From: Astragalus membranaceus
Taxonomy: Eukaryota; Streptophyta; Magnoliopsida; Fabales; Fabaceae
Reading direction: 5' to 3'
DNA length: 64,000 nucleotides
Assembly: GCA_039519185.1 (NCBI GenBank)
Contig: CM076849.1
Location: 63,880,587-63,944,586 of the forward strand
Both the position numbers and the translations under genes were made by a program. Numbering within the stretch: position 1 is the first letter of the stretch; every line of letters starts with the position of its first letter. Shown piece by piece: positions 45,171 through 56,955 of the stretch. The notes under the pieces were generated by a model. It had not been told where the DNA came from. It did not search any database and saw only the letters and a list, made by a program, of their open reading frames with translations.

Positions 45171-47201
45171 TATTTTTTATATTTTTTTTATTTATTTTTG
45201 ACAAGAACAAGCTTATAGCATTTCATTAATTAGAATTGTCTCAATACAGGTTGGAATTAAATAAAAAATGGGGGAACTAGCATATAATCCAGCCACTATT
45301 GTTTGCATTCAACAAATCCTTTACTCGCAATTCTTCCGTACCTTGAACAATGGGAGATCTAACAAAACTATCACTTCGCCCTTTCAACCATGGGTCTCGC
45401 CAAACTGAGATATTTTCATCATTTCCAATCCTCCAACGTGCCCCCAAATTAGCAACCACCCGGGAAGCAAAGATACTACGCCAAACATAACTGGGATTGT
45501 GGCCCAAGCGAGCCCCCATAAAATCATCATTAGGAAAATATTTTGCCTTTAAAATTCTACTTACAATAGTATCGGTGCGAGTAGCAACATGCCATGCCTG
45601 CTTCCCTAGCATTGCCAAGTTGAAACAATGTAGGTGCCGGAAACCCATACCCCCAAACTCCTTCCTCACTGTAAGCTTCTCCCAACTCAACCAATGAATA
45701 CCTCTCCTAGTGCCTCTGTTCGAACCCCACCAAAATGAATTCATCATTCTTTCAAGCTCCTCATCTAGTGTGGATGGAAGCATGAAAGTGCTCATGCAAA
45801 ATGTAGGAATTGATTGGGCCACTGACTTTAGTAACACTTCTCTCCCAGCCTTTGATAAATGTTTCCCCGACCAAAGATGAATCCGCTTCCAAATCCGGTC
45901 CCGAAGATAGCCAAAGAGCTGTTTCTTGTTTCTACCAATCATGGATGGAAGGCCTAAATATTTGCCTGTCCCCAAACACTCAGTGACTCCCAAAATAGCT
46001 GACATCAGTTCTAGCCTCCTGAGATGTGTTCCAGTTGAAATAAATTTCTGACTTTTGTAAATTAATAGCTTGCCCCGAAGCTCTCTCATAGGTATTAAGG
46101 ATATCCTTGAGATGCCTGCTCTCTCTAGCATCAGCCCTGCAAAACGAAAAACAATCATCAGCAAAAAGAAGGTGTGAGAGGGCAGGAGCCCCTCTACACA
46201 CTCTCACACCATGGATATCTCCTCTGCTCTCAGCTCTCTGAAGTAAGGTAGTTAGTCCCTCCGCACATAATATGAAAAGGTAAGGTGACAGTGGGTCACC
46301 CTGCCTGAGTCCTCTCCCTGGTATGATAGGTCCCACTTTCTCCCCGTTAACCATAACTGAGTAAGTAGCTGTTTACAAACACATTTGCATCCAACTAACC
46401 CACTTCTCATCAAACCCCATCTTCTCTAGAATTCTTTGCAAGTATCCCCAATCCACCGGATCATAAGCTTTGCTAATGTCAATCTTCAAGGCCATCTCAC
46501 CTTTCTTACCTGTTGTCTTACACTTCAAATGATGCAAAGTTTCTATTGCCACCAGCACATTATCAAGAATAGACCGGTTCTCAACAAAAGCAGATTGTTC
46601 CAACGCAATACACTTAGGCAAAAGTGGTTTTAATCGATTAGCTAGTACCTATGATATGATCTTGTATATGACATTACATAAAGATATGGGCTGGAGATCT
46701 TTCATAGAAGTAGGATCATCCACCTTTGGGATAAGCACAATGTTTGCATCCTTCAGATTAGGGGGGAACTCCCTGGTAGCCAACCACTCCTTACCAATGT
46801 GAAACAACTACATACCACAAAGGTTCCAAAACTTCTTAAAGAATGCCAAATTCAAACCATCCGGACCCGGGGCTTTATCGGAATGCATTTGAAAAAGGAT
46901 TGTTTAAACTCTTCAATATCAAGAGGGCGCAACAATTGTTGGTTATCTTCGGTTGTAACCCTTTGCTGGACGTGGTATACAACACCGTCATAATCTCCAT
47001 TACCACCTTGGAAAAGATTAGTGAAATACCCCCGAGCCACTTCACACAATTCATGTTGGGCCGTAACCTCAACTCCGTCATCTCTAACTAATTTTGAAAT
47101 ATGATTCCTCCTCCTTCTTGCACTCGCCATGGCATGAAAAAACCGAGAGTGTGTATCACCATCCCTCAACCAATAAACCTTTGCACGTTGCCGCCAAAAT
47201 G
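45171..47201 (-). mobile_element. L1-type LINE, interrupted
   Basis: Non-LTR retrotransposon read right to left. It carries the second open frame (reverse transcriptase and C-terminal zf-RVT region) and ends at an A-rich tail (complement of 45171-45200) preceded by GCTTGTTCTTGTC, typical of plant LINE 3' ends. Its 5' part is separated by gypsy element A2, which inserted at 47201, and lies outside the window. Confidence 0.85.
45277..47201 (-). pseudogene. LINE reverse transcriptase ORF2, decayed
   Basis: Order on the minus strand: the pre-RT segment GDTHSRFFHAMASARRRRN (about 47160); RT with MKDLQPISLCNVIYKIIS followed by an in-frame stop (about 46660); ALKIDISKAYDPVDW (about 46490); RGLRQGDPLSPYLF (about 46310); the catalytic LLFADD motif (about 46155), intact; then KYLGLPSMIGRNK and SWEKLTVRKEFGGMGFRHL of the zf-RVT-type C-terminal region, ending near WRDPWL and a stop at 45277. 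Breaks include stops near 46655 and 46373 and a frameshift near 46000. No RNase H domain follows, so the C-terminus is deleted or the copy belongs to a type lacking it. Confidence 0.87.
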
Positions 47202-47646
47202 TGTAACACTCCGGTATTTCTATCGACTAAAAATACCCAAGTGCACATTAGTAACACATCAGAGATATATTTCCTGCTTAGACACTGAATATCACTATAA
47301 ATTTTTCGCTGAATATAACTCAAACAGTCTTATTTACAACAAGACAATATGGTTCTCAGACCATATACCATCAGCATCTATAGTATTCGGTATCATACAA
47401 GAAAGCGGAAGGAAGATATACATTAAATACATAATGTTTTAGTATACAGACAACAAAAGGGAAATAAGCTTAAACATAAAGCTAGGCTATCAGCAACCAG
47501 TCCGAGCTCAACCTACTCGTGCCTCTTGGATTTCCGCTGTCCCTGTGTCTCTGTAAAACAACAACATATAAACAATGAGATACAATCTCAGTGAGTTCTA
47601 CCGAGACCCCTACTAACACTCTCGGTTCAATTATGAATTTTTTATT

Positions 47647-47870
47647 TAATGTGACACGGCACCGACTGCGTTACCGCTTCCAAACCCGGTGAACCGCATT
47701 ACTTAACTTTTAACAGATCACCGACTGCGTTACCGCTTCCAAACCCGGTGAACCTGTTGTGACTCAATACGACACCAACTGCGTTACCGCTTCCAAACCC
47801 GGTGAATCGTACAACAAGCTTTTTAACATAACACCGACTGCGTTACCGCTTCCAAACCCGGTGAACCCCC
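47647..47870 (-). repeat. LTR stem-loop array, four units (A2 3' LTR)
   Basis: Units share CACCGACTGCGTTACCGC and AAACCCGGTG. Flanking arms are private to each unit: TAATG..CGG / CCG.CATTA (47647-47701), AACAG / CTGTT (47712-47716, 47754-47758) and TACGA / TCGTA (47768-47772, 47807-47811). No outer arm is seen for the fourth. The partner LTR repeats this at about 62880-63110. Confidence 0.82.
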
Positions 47871-48261
47871 TTACCAATAGCATTTTTCCTAATGGCACGG
47901 AGCCTAGGGTAAGGGATCATGACTGCCCCGCCTAGTATGTTAGTCTCATGGGTCGTCACCCAAACTCGATATATAAACATATATCTACAGTACTATGAAC
48001 CCACGGTCCATCAAATCAGACAATCTATGAAACACTTTAATCCACATTTTATAAAATCCAAGTTCACACTCGCACTCTAGTTGACCGCTTTTCGACACAA
48101 TTTTCCATATCAAAAACAGTTCATTTTTCCTAAAAAAAAATAGAATATTCAGTTAGGCCTCTGAATAAGCTTTCCAACGCATCTTAGAACACCTCAATCG
48201 GGTTCCGGAATCAAAAGATATCGCGAAAACAAAATCAGTGAAAAACTGTTGAAAATCTGCA

Positions 48262-48366
48262 AAGCGTCGCGCGAGTGGCGCGTGGCGCGCAAGCGGCGCG
48301 CGAACTGGCAGTAAAATATGTCACCTGGCGCGCGAGTGGCGCGTGGCGCGCAAGTGGCGCGTGGGT
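48262..48366. repeat. GGCGCGC palindrome cluster
   Basis: About ten GGCGCG units in two groups. It sits at the same place in the LTR as the TCGCGACGCGA cluster of A1, but with a different sequence. Confidence 0.85.
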
Positions 48367-49599
48367 TGACAGCAGGGGGGTCTGTCAAGGGCAGATTTTG
48401 GCGGTTTCGCGCGAAAATCGCGATTCCGCTTAATTCCGATTCTCGTTCCGATTGAAAACAGTTTTTACACACATATAATCAAACCCAATCAACATCAAAC
48501 AATCAATCAAAATCTTAATCAAATCGAAGTTTATCAAAATACGACGATTTTCCAAATAACGGTTTTAAATCAAAATCTCTCGAATCAAATCACCAAAAAT
48601 TCCATTTTAACGCGACGCAACCCCGAGACTCGCCCCAATCGATTCCTAACCCGAATCAGACAGTATCACATAATATTCCAGTCCAGCGAAAGCGATAAAA
48701 CAGTTTATCAATTAATTCGAAACGTAAAATCCTAAACGTGAGTAGAACTCACCCTTGAAGCGTGAACCTCGATCGAGCCGAAATAACCGAGTAGCCACAC
48801 GAACGCTCCCCGCTCCAGCGACACCCAATCCGCTTCCAAAGCTTCCCACTCGATCACGAAACCGCTTTTGACCGGAATGCCGAATTCCTCGAAATCCTTT
48901 ATGGACACTATTCATCATCTTCTTCAACCTCAAACCACTATTCACCAAAAACCCCAATTTGATTTTCAATCCCCAAATCACCCAACTCGCTTCCAATCAA
49001 CGATCCATCATCCTTGGGTTCGCGCCAACCACCATCCCAAGCTATCCTTGAGCTTCAACCATCAAAACCTCAATTTTTTTCCTCTCAAATTCGAAAATGG
49101 TAAAGTGAGAGAGAGTGAGTTGATGATGAAGATCTTGGTACCAAATCGAAGAGGAAGTAACGCTGAGCATTTTTCGTGTTGGAAGGAAGTCGTTTTGTTG
49201 AGCGGAAGCACCCCCTTTTTCCTCTTCTTCTTCCTCCCCCTTTCTTTCTCTCTTCTTTTCTTTTTTTCTTCTCCTCTCTGTTTCTCGCCTTCTTCTTTCT
49301 TCTTTTCTTTCTTTTATTAATTCTTTCTCTCTTCACTCACACACACACACGCGTATACATATATATATATATATATATATATTTATTTATTATATAAGTT
49401 GTAACGCGGTCAAATTACCATATCGATCGAAATCTCCTATTTCGATTCCAAAACTTCATTGGTCCATATTATCCGGTTAACGATCCGATGACAACCAATA
49501 AATAATTTTAGCACTCAGTAAATTTACCCGTCAAGTACTAAATTGGTTTAATTGGGTTAACACCCAAATAATTCTACTACTTATTTTGAGGATGTTACA

Positions 49600-49614
49600 T
49601 TCTCCCCAACTTGA
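49600..49614 (-). promoter_or_regulatory. Element A2 polypurine tract
   Basis: On the minus strand CAAGTTGGGGAGAA abuts the LTR, as in A1. Confidence 0.75.
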
Positions 49615-50272
49615 AAGAATTTTGTCCTCAAAATTTCGTCAAGTCTTTCATCTGACTAACCGAGAATCGACATTCTCAGAAAGGTCAAAATTTGCTAGAA
49701 AACATTCTTGAATTAACGAAATGAGGGTAGAAAACCTTCCCAAGTTGGCACATCAATCTCCAGGTATGATCCACTACTACCCCAGAACGCTTCTAAGATT
49801 ACAGTCCGAACTCCCTTATTACGAATCGACACGAGAAACTCCTCTTTCGCCTACATAAGCTCGGCACCGCATTTGAAAACACTTCTGAAGCTTCATTCTA
49901 GTTATCCTCGCTTGCTCCCCAACTTTGATTAATCTAAATCAAATGGCCTAATACAAGACACTTGCCAGAATATATGTTGAATATGAGATCCACAAACTGG
50001 TACTCCTCGGCAGAGGTAAAAACAAACACGATTTCCTCAAAGGGTGTAAACACGTTCTCCGCAAATTTTCTAAAAATCCATAACAGTTCCTGTACACATT
50101 GAAAAATGTGACGGAAAGTCACTGAATTTCCTTGACTCGCTTCCAAGTCTTCGAGGTAAAACTTTTTCAAAAAGATGAGATTTGGGTTTTATCAAAAGCT
50201 CTGACCTTAAACGTAGAAATAAACCACGGGGACATCAAATAAATTGAACGTAAAGAAAATCACCTCAGTTGT
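49615..50272 (-). other. A2 internal non-coding region
   Basis: Homologous to 11816-12475 of A1. No integrase motif. It ends with GTTGT (50268-50272), the target duplication of element D. Confidence 0.7.
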
Positions 50273-52485
50273 TGTAACGCCCTAAAATAATTTAATTAAA
50301 TTAATTAATTAAGTTATTTGAGGGGTTACAAAATTATTTAAGTGGAATGATTAAATTGGATTTGTTTTATTTCAGGGGGTGTGATGAATTAAAAAGGGTA
50401 GTGTGAAAAATGGGCCCAAGCCACTTAAGTGACCCAAGCCCATTCCCATTTGTTCCAAAAACCTAAGAATTAGCTCTCATTGTCAAGAAAGAAAGAAAAG
50501 CAGCGACTGAGAGAGTTAGAGGAGAAGTGGGTCGCGATTCCCAGCAAGAAGAAAAGAAGAGTTTTGATTCATCTTGGCTTAGGTAAGTTGTCTTGATCCT
50601 TTTTCCCTTCCATTTTTCTTCTCTTTCAAGTGGTGGTTTCAAATCCCTCTTTTTCCATTGTTGCGATTTTTCCTCCATGGTTTTGTTGCTGGCGCGATTT
50701 GCGAATAGAAGAGGAGGGAGAGGAGCTGCTGCCATTTTCGTTATTGAGGCTTAGGGGTGGCTGAGTTCTTCAATCACAAGGTTAGGGGGCTCTATTTATA
50801 CTTATAATGATGCTTAAGTTGGGTTGTTGTAGTGATATAGGTTGCATTGTTGTGTTGTGAAATGGTTGAATATTGCTACTGTTAGTGAGATGAAAGTAAA
50901 GGTTAATGGTATAGTTAGTGAATTGTTAAGTTATTAATAATGTTGAATTGTTGTTCCATTCAAATTGCCACTGTTGGTGCTCCATGCGAATTGCCTCTAT
51001 TTCGTGATTCTAGGAATTGTTGGGTAATTGCTACTGCCTTTTTAGTTGTGTTAGTTGTTTGGGTTGAATTGGAATATTATTGTTATTGAAATTAAGTTAG
51101 TTGAAATGTTGTATAATTATTATGGTTGAGTTGCTGTTACTTTCGAATTACCACTGTTTTGGGAAATTAATGAATAAATTGTCAATGTTGGATTAGTGTT
51201 CTATTTGAAAAAAAAAATGGTTGCTGCCTATTGTTCTATTGAAAGGTTATTCTAGGAAATTGTTAAGTAATTGATAAGCATTATTATAGTTAAACAATTG
51301 TTAAGTACTATTATAGTTTGAATGTTGAACAAATACTACTGTATGATTGTTTGATGAGTTAGTGGAATTGATGATAAGTTAGTATATATGTGTGATGGTT
51401 GCTGCCTTGCTATGATAATTATAGTTTGAATGATTGTTAAACATTAATATAGTTTGATAGTTAAATAATTGCTACTGATTGGATTAGTTGATGAGTTAAG
51501 TAGTTGATGAATTAAGTTAATTGAATGGTAAATAAAGGCTACTGTTGATGGTTTCGATGAGCTTGTTGGATTGTAAGAATTAGATTACTAGCCTAAGGGT
51601 AATAAGCGGTGTGAACGGAGTTGTAATTAATCGGAGATGTGAAAGCGGTGAGGGACTCCGGTCCAAAGCGGTGCGGTAACCTTAAGACCTTTATGTTGAC
51701 TATATTAAGTTGAGAAATGCAAAGCGGTGAGTTTACTAATTATTATGGATTATGTGTGGTGTTGTGGTGCATAGTCATAGTGTCGCATGACTCATGTTGC
51801 ATAAAGCGGTGTGTCGGCTTCGGCCAAAGCGGTGCGGTGGCTTCGGCCAAAGCGGTGAGTGCCCTCCAGGCTAATAGCGGTGATGATGGATCCACATGCA
51901 TGTTGCATTACATGCATTAGTCAAGCATTTGATGAGTTTATGGATGAATTATGAATATGATGATTGTTGTTGATAATGTGGTGAATTGTTATGAATTGGT
52001 GTTGCTGCTGCCTTCCTTACTATAACGTTTTTCTTAATCATTATTATTTGTGTAAAGAGACTCACCCTACTGCCTTTGTTGCTTCTTATGTCGGCAACTT
52101 GCAGGTGATCGAGAGTGAGGGCATCCTTATGCCTCTCTTCTAGTAGTGTGTCAGCTCTGATATGTAGCACCAGGGGGAGGGCGTAGTATTATTATATTTG
52201 TCGTTTTGATTGTATTGGATTGTTATATTGATGTATTGATGCCATTCCGCTGTGTTGAGGCTATTTTATTTATGTGCTGTAAACTAAAACAGGTGTTGTG
52301 GGCCCGTTCCCAAATTATTCGTGCTATATATCATGCTGTTGATTGTGGACTTTACGTCATTGATTTCAAACTAGAAGATTTTTATAAGCGTTGAAAATGT
52401 GGCACCTTCTTCGATGAATTATATTCTTTTCGAAAAACTCTGATCTATATATTAAATAATAGTTAACTTAGAAGGGGGTGTTACA
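50273..52485 (+). repeat. Element D 5' LTR
   Basis: Starts TGTAACGCCC and ends GGTGTTACA. It has TGGGCCCAAGCC..CAAGCCCA (50411-50442), a strong donor-like AG|GTAAGTTG (50583), at least eight AAGCGGTG units (51604-51888) and a CTTGCAG acceptor-like site (52098-52104). The short frames in it are not supported as genes. Confidence 0.95.
51604..51888 (+). repeat. AAGCGGTG repeats in element D LTR
   Basis: At least eight copies at irregular spacing, some followed by GCGGTGGCTTCGGCCAAAGC. The same set is in the 3' LTR (58286-58570). Confidence 0.85.
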
Positions 52486-52489
52486 TTAG

Positions 52490-52501
52490 TGGTATCAAAG
52501 C
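52490..52501 (+). promoter_or_regulatory. Element D primer-binding site (variant)
   Basis: TGGTATCAAAGC, one base different from the TGGTATCAGAGC of the other elements in this window, so the match to initiator-Met tRNA has an internal mismatch. Confidence 0.8.
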
Positions 52502-52583
52502 TGAAGTTGGTCTGTCCGACCAAGTGTCTAGGTGTTATGTCTGTTGTATCTAATTATGTTTATTTGTGTAGAAATCTGATTCG

Positions 52584-55500
52584 ATGGCGAGACGTGATGA
52601 CGCTGCTTTGGCTGCTGCTCTGCAAGCCATAGCTCAAGCTGTTGGGAATCAGCACTCTGCTGCTGATGCTAATGCTCGTAACTTAGCAACGTTCCAAAGG
52701 GAAAATCCACCCACCTTCAAGGGTCGGTATGACCCCGATGGAGCCTTGGCCTGGTTAAAGGAGATAGAGCGGATCTTCCGTGTCATGGAGTGTTCTGCTG
52801 CTCAGAAAGTGAAATTGGGAACTCATATGCTAGCAGAGGAAGCTGACGACTGGTGGTTGGGAATGCTGCGAAGATTGGAAAATGCTGGTGTGGAAGTTAC
52901 TTGGGAAGTTTTCACAAGGGAGTTCAAGAGAAAGTACTACCCTGAGGATGTGCGAGCTAAAAAGGAAGTGGAATTTCTAGAGCTGAAGCAGGGAAATAAG
53001 ACGGTAGCTGAGTATGCCGCCAAATTTGAGGAGTTAGCCAAGTTTTGTCCTTACTATGCCAATGATGCTGATTCGGAGTTCTCCAAGTGTGTCAAATTTG
53101 AGAGTGGTCTGCGCCCTGATATAAAGAAAGCAATTGGGTATCAAGAGATTCGGGATTTTGCTAGATTGGTTGATAAGTGTAGGATCTATGAGGAAGACAG
53201 TAATGCTGCTTACAAGGCTGTGAAGGAAAATAGGAATTCTCAGTTTAGGGCAAAGCCCTATGATGTTGCTGGAAGTAAAGGTAAGTGGAAAGCAGGTTCT
53301 GGTCAGAAATCAAGTGGGGGAGGTGCCCCTTCGGACATTGTGTGTTATTCTTGTAAGAAGCCTGGTCATAAGAGTAATGAGTGCCCCGAGGCCAATTGTT
53401 TCAAGTGTGGTCAGAAGGGCCATAAAGCTGCTAACTGTGAAAAGAAATGGATTGTTTGCTATAATTGTGAAGAAGTGGGGCATGTGAGTGCTAATTGTCC
53501 TAAACCCAAGAGGGAGAGAGCTAAAGGGAAAGTGTTTGCGCTGGCAGGATCCGAAGATGCTAACGAGATTAGAGGTACTTGCCTTATTTATGGTATTCCT
53601 GTGATTGCTATAGTAGATACCGGTGCTACTCATTCTTTCATTGCTTCATTATGTGCTGAAAAATTGGGTCTTGAATTGTCTCCTATGATGAGGGAGATGG
53701 TTATTGATACTCCGGCTAAGGGGTCGGTAACTACCTCCCTAGTGTGTGCTAAGTGTCCTCTGTCAGTCTTCGGCAGAGATTTTCTTGTGAACCTTATTTG
53801 TTTGCCTTTGGAGGGATTGGACGTTATCCTTGGTATGGACTGGTTAGTTGATAACCATGTGCATATCAATTGCTTCGAGAGATCTGTGAGTTTCCTTGTC
53901 CCTGAGGAAGAAGAATCTGCCTTGCTGCCTGCTGGTCAATTGCGTGGGTTAATGAAGGAAGAAGTTCATCTATTTGCCTTGATGGTGTCTCTGTCTGTTG
54001 ATAGTCAAGATATCATTGAGGGGTTGAAGGTAGTGTGCGAATTTCCGGAAGTGTTCCCTGATGAGATTCCGAGTGTTCCGCCAGAGAGGGAGATTGAATT
54101 TGCTATTGATCTTGTGCCGGGTACGAGGCCTGTGTCTATGGCACCGTACCGGATGTCGGCGTCTGAATTATCTGAATTGAAGAGTCAGCTAGAGGAGTTA
54201 CTTGAGAAGAAGTTCATAAGGCCTAGTGTGTCGCCTTGGGGAGCACCTGTATTGTTAGTGAAGAAGAAGGATGGAAGCATGAGGCTTTGCGTGGACTATA
54301 GACAATTGAATAAAGTGACAATCAAAAACATGTATCCGCTTCCGAGAATTGATGACTTGATGGATCAGTTGGTGGGTGCTAAGGTGTTTAGCAAGATCGA
54401 CTTGAGGTCGGGTTATCACCAAATCAAGGTGAAGGATGAGGATGTTCAGAAGACGGCTTTCAGAACTAGATATGGGCACTATGAATATTCTGTAATGCCG
54501 TTTGGTGTTACAAACGCACCCGGGGTGTTTATGGAGTACATGAACCGTACCTTCCATAGCTACTTGGATCGTTTTGTAGTGGTATTTATAGATGATATTT
54601 TGGTGTATTCCAAGACGGAAGAAGAGCACGCAGAGCACTTGAGGTTAGTGCTAGAAGTATTGAAGGAAAAGAAGCTTTATGCAAAATTGTCAAGGTGCGA
54701 GTTCTGGTTGCATAAAGTGAGTTTTCTTGGCCATGTGATTTCTGGTGACGGTATAGCTGTAGACCCAGCCAAGGTTGATGCTGTGTTACAGTGGGAGAGC
54801 CCAAAGTCAGTGACTGAGATAAGGAGTTTCTTGGGTTTGGCTGGTTACTACAGGAGGTTTATAGAGGGTTTCTCTAAGCTAGCCCTTCCGTTGACTCAAT
54901 TGACGTGTAAAGGGAAAGCTTTTGTGTGGGATGCCCGGTGTGAAGAGAGCTTCAATGAGTTGAAGAAGAGGTTGACCACATCTCCTATTTTGGTATTGCC
55001 TGTTCCAGAGCAACCGTTTGTAGTGTATTGCGATGCTTCCAAGATGGGTTTAGGAGGTGTGCTGATGCAAGATGGTAAGGTAATAGCCTATGCGTCTAGG
55101 CAGTTGAGAATTCATGAGAAGAACTACCCTACTCATGATTTGGAGCTTGCAGCGATTGTCTTTGCTTTGAAGATTTGGAGACACTATTTGTATGGTGCTA
55201 AGTTTGAGGTGTTCAGTGACCATAAGGGGCTGCAGTATTTATTTGATCAGAAAGAGCTGAATATGAGACAAAGGAGGTGGCTGGAATTATTGAAGGACTA
55301 TGACTTTAGTTTGAACTACCATCCGGGGAAGGCTAATGTTGTAGCCGACGCTTTGAGTAGGAAGTCCCTTCATGTGTCTGCAATGATGGTGAAGGAGCTC
55401 GAATTGATTGAGCAATTTCGGGATCTAAGTTTGGTCTGTGAGGTAACGCCTAAGAGTGTAAGACTGGGAATGTTGAAGATTCACAATGAATTTTTAGATG

Positions 55501-56943
55501 TTATTAGAGCGGCTCAGAAGCAAGATATTAAGTTAGTTGAAGCGGCAGTTGGGATTGATCATTCCGAGAGTAAGGATTATGAGATAGATGCACAAGATGT
55601 GTTGAGACACCGTGGAAGAATTTGTATTCCTGATGACGAAGAAATTAAGAAGGCAATCCTTGAAGAGGGTCATCGGAGTAAGTTGAGTATCCACCCAGGA
55701 GCCACAAAGATGTACCAAGATTTGAAGAAACTGTTTTGGTGGCCTGGCATGAAGCGAGATGTAGCCCAATTCGTGTATGCTTGTTTGACATGTCAGAAAT
55801 CTAAGGTGGAGCATCAGAAGCCGGCAGGGTTGATGCAGCCATTGGATGTTCTGGAATGGAAGTGGGATAGTATCTCCATGGATTTTGTAACTGGGTTGCC
55901 GAATACAGAGAGGATTTGATGCTATATGGGTGATCGTGGATAGGTTGACGAAATCTGCTCACTTTTTGCCGATTAATATGACTTATCCGGTTCCGAAGTT
56001 GGCAGATATTTATGTTAAGACAATTGTGAAGCTGCATGGTGTTCCTTTGAGTATCGTGTCCGATCGGGATCCTAGATTTACTTCGGAATTTTGGAAAAGC
56101 TTGCAAGAGGCCTTAGGTTCTAAATTGAGATTGAGTTCCGCTTATCATCCCCAGACAGATGGGCAGACGGAGAGAACTATCCAGTCACTAGAGGATTTGT
56201 TGCGGGCATGCGTTCTTGAACAAGGAGGTTCGTGGGATTCCCATTTGCCATTGATTGAATTCACCTATAATAATAGTTTTCATGCGAGTATTGGGATGGC
56301 GCCTTTCGAGGCATTGTATGGTAGGAGGTGCAGGACACCCTTGTGTTGGTATGAATCAGGGGAGAGTGTGGTATTAGGCCCTGAGATTGTGCGGGAGACT
56401 ACGGAGAAGGTGAAGATGATTCGAGAGAAGATGAAAGCCTCGCAGAGTAGGCAGAAGAGCTATCATGATAAGAGAAGAAAGGATCTAGAGTTTCAAGCTG
56501 GTGATCATGTATTCTTGAGAGTCACTCCGGTGACAGGTGTGGGTCGTGCCTTGAAATCTAAGAAGCTAACCCCTCGTTTTATTGGCCCATACCAGATTTT
56601 GGAAAGAGTTGGGAAGGTTGCCTATCGGGTGGCATTGCCACCTAATTTGTCTAATCTGCACGACGTGTTCCATGTATCTCAGTTGCGGAAGTATGTACCT
56701 GATCCGTCGCACGTAATTCAAATGGATAATGTGGAGGTGAGGGAGAACCTCACCGTGGAGACTATGCCAGTTAGAATTGAAGACCGGGAGGTAAAGGTGT
56801 TAAGAGGCAAAGAGATCAATTTAGTGAAAGTGGTTTGGTTGGGAGCCGTGGGCGAGAGCATGACGTGGGAATTGGAAAGTAAGATGAAAGAAGCCTATCC
56901 AGAGTTATTTGATTCAGGTAATTTCGAGGACGAAATTCTCTAA
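52584..56943 (+). pseudogene. Element D gag-pol polyprotein, one frameshift
   Basis: Starts MARRDDAALAAALQAIAQAV at 52584. Gag domain (52700-53220); three CCHC knuckles (CYSCKKPGHKSNEC, CFKCGQKGHKAANC, CYNCEEVGHVSANC; 53343-53510); protease IVDTGATHSF (about 53615); RT PYRMSASELSELKSQ to VVVFIDDILVYSK (54145-54615); RNase H YCDASKMGLGG (about 55025); HHCC zinc region (55670-55800); integrase core with MDFV (about 55880). A net frameshift at about 55908-55916 then ends the first frame at 55919. The rest continues from DAIWVIVDRLTKSAHF, SDRDPRFTSEFW and QTDGQTERT to a chromodomain-like tail (VKVVWLGAVGESMTWELESK) and TAA at 56943. Everything else looks intact, so this is a nearly whole polyprotein broken in the integrase. 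Confidence 0.94.
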
Positions 56944-56955
56944 GTGGGGGAGAGT
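56943..56955 (+). promoter_or_regulatory. Element D polypurine tract
   Basis: AGTGGGGGAGAGT abuts the 3' LTR and overlaps the stop codon by one base. Confidence 0.85.

Larger units (their letters stand above)
47202..49599 (-). repeat. Element A2 3' LTR
   Basis: 2398 bases. Read on the minus strand: AT-rich start, an AT microsatellite (49359-49382), donor hairpin GTGAGT-TCT-ACTCAC (48738-48752), GGCGCGC palindromes (48262-48366), the shared CTTTTGATTCCGG module (about 48190-48225), stem-loop units (47647-47870) and a TTTTACAG site. Confidence 0.9.

Noticed and set aside
47647..47870. CRISPR-like array (repeats of about 30 nt with spacers of similar size)
   Set aside because: The repeats are inside plant retrotransposon LTRs, are present in both LTRs with the same spacers, and spacers pair with each other as stem arms.
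51717..52394. Short frames of 60-90 codons in element D LTRs, present twice
   Set aside because: Duplicate occurrence only reflects LTR identity; no family similarity, and they lie in non-coding LTR repeats.
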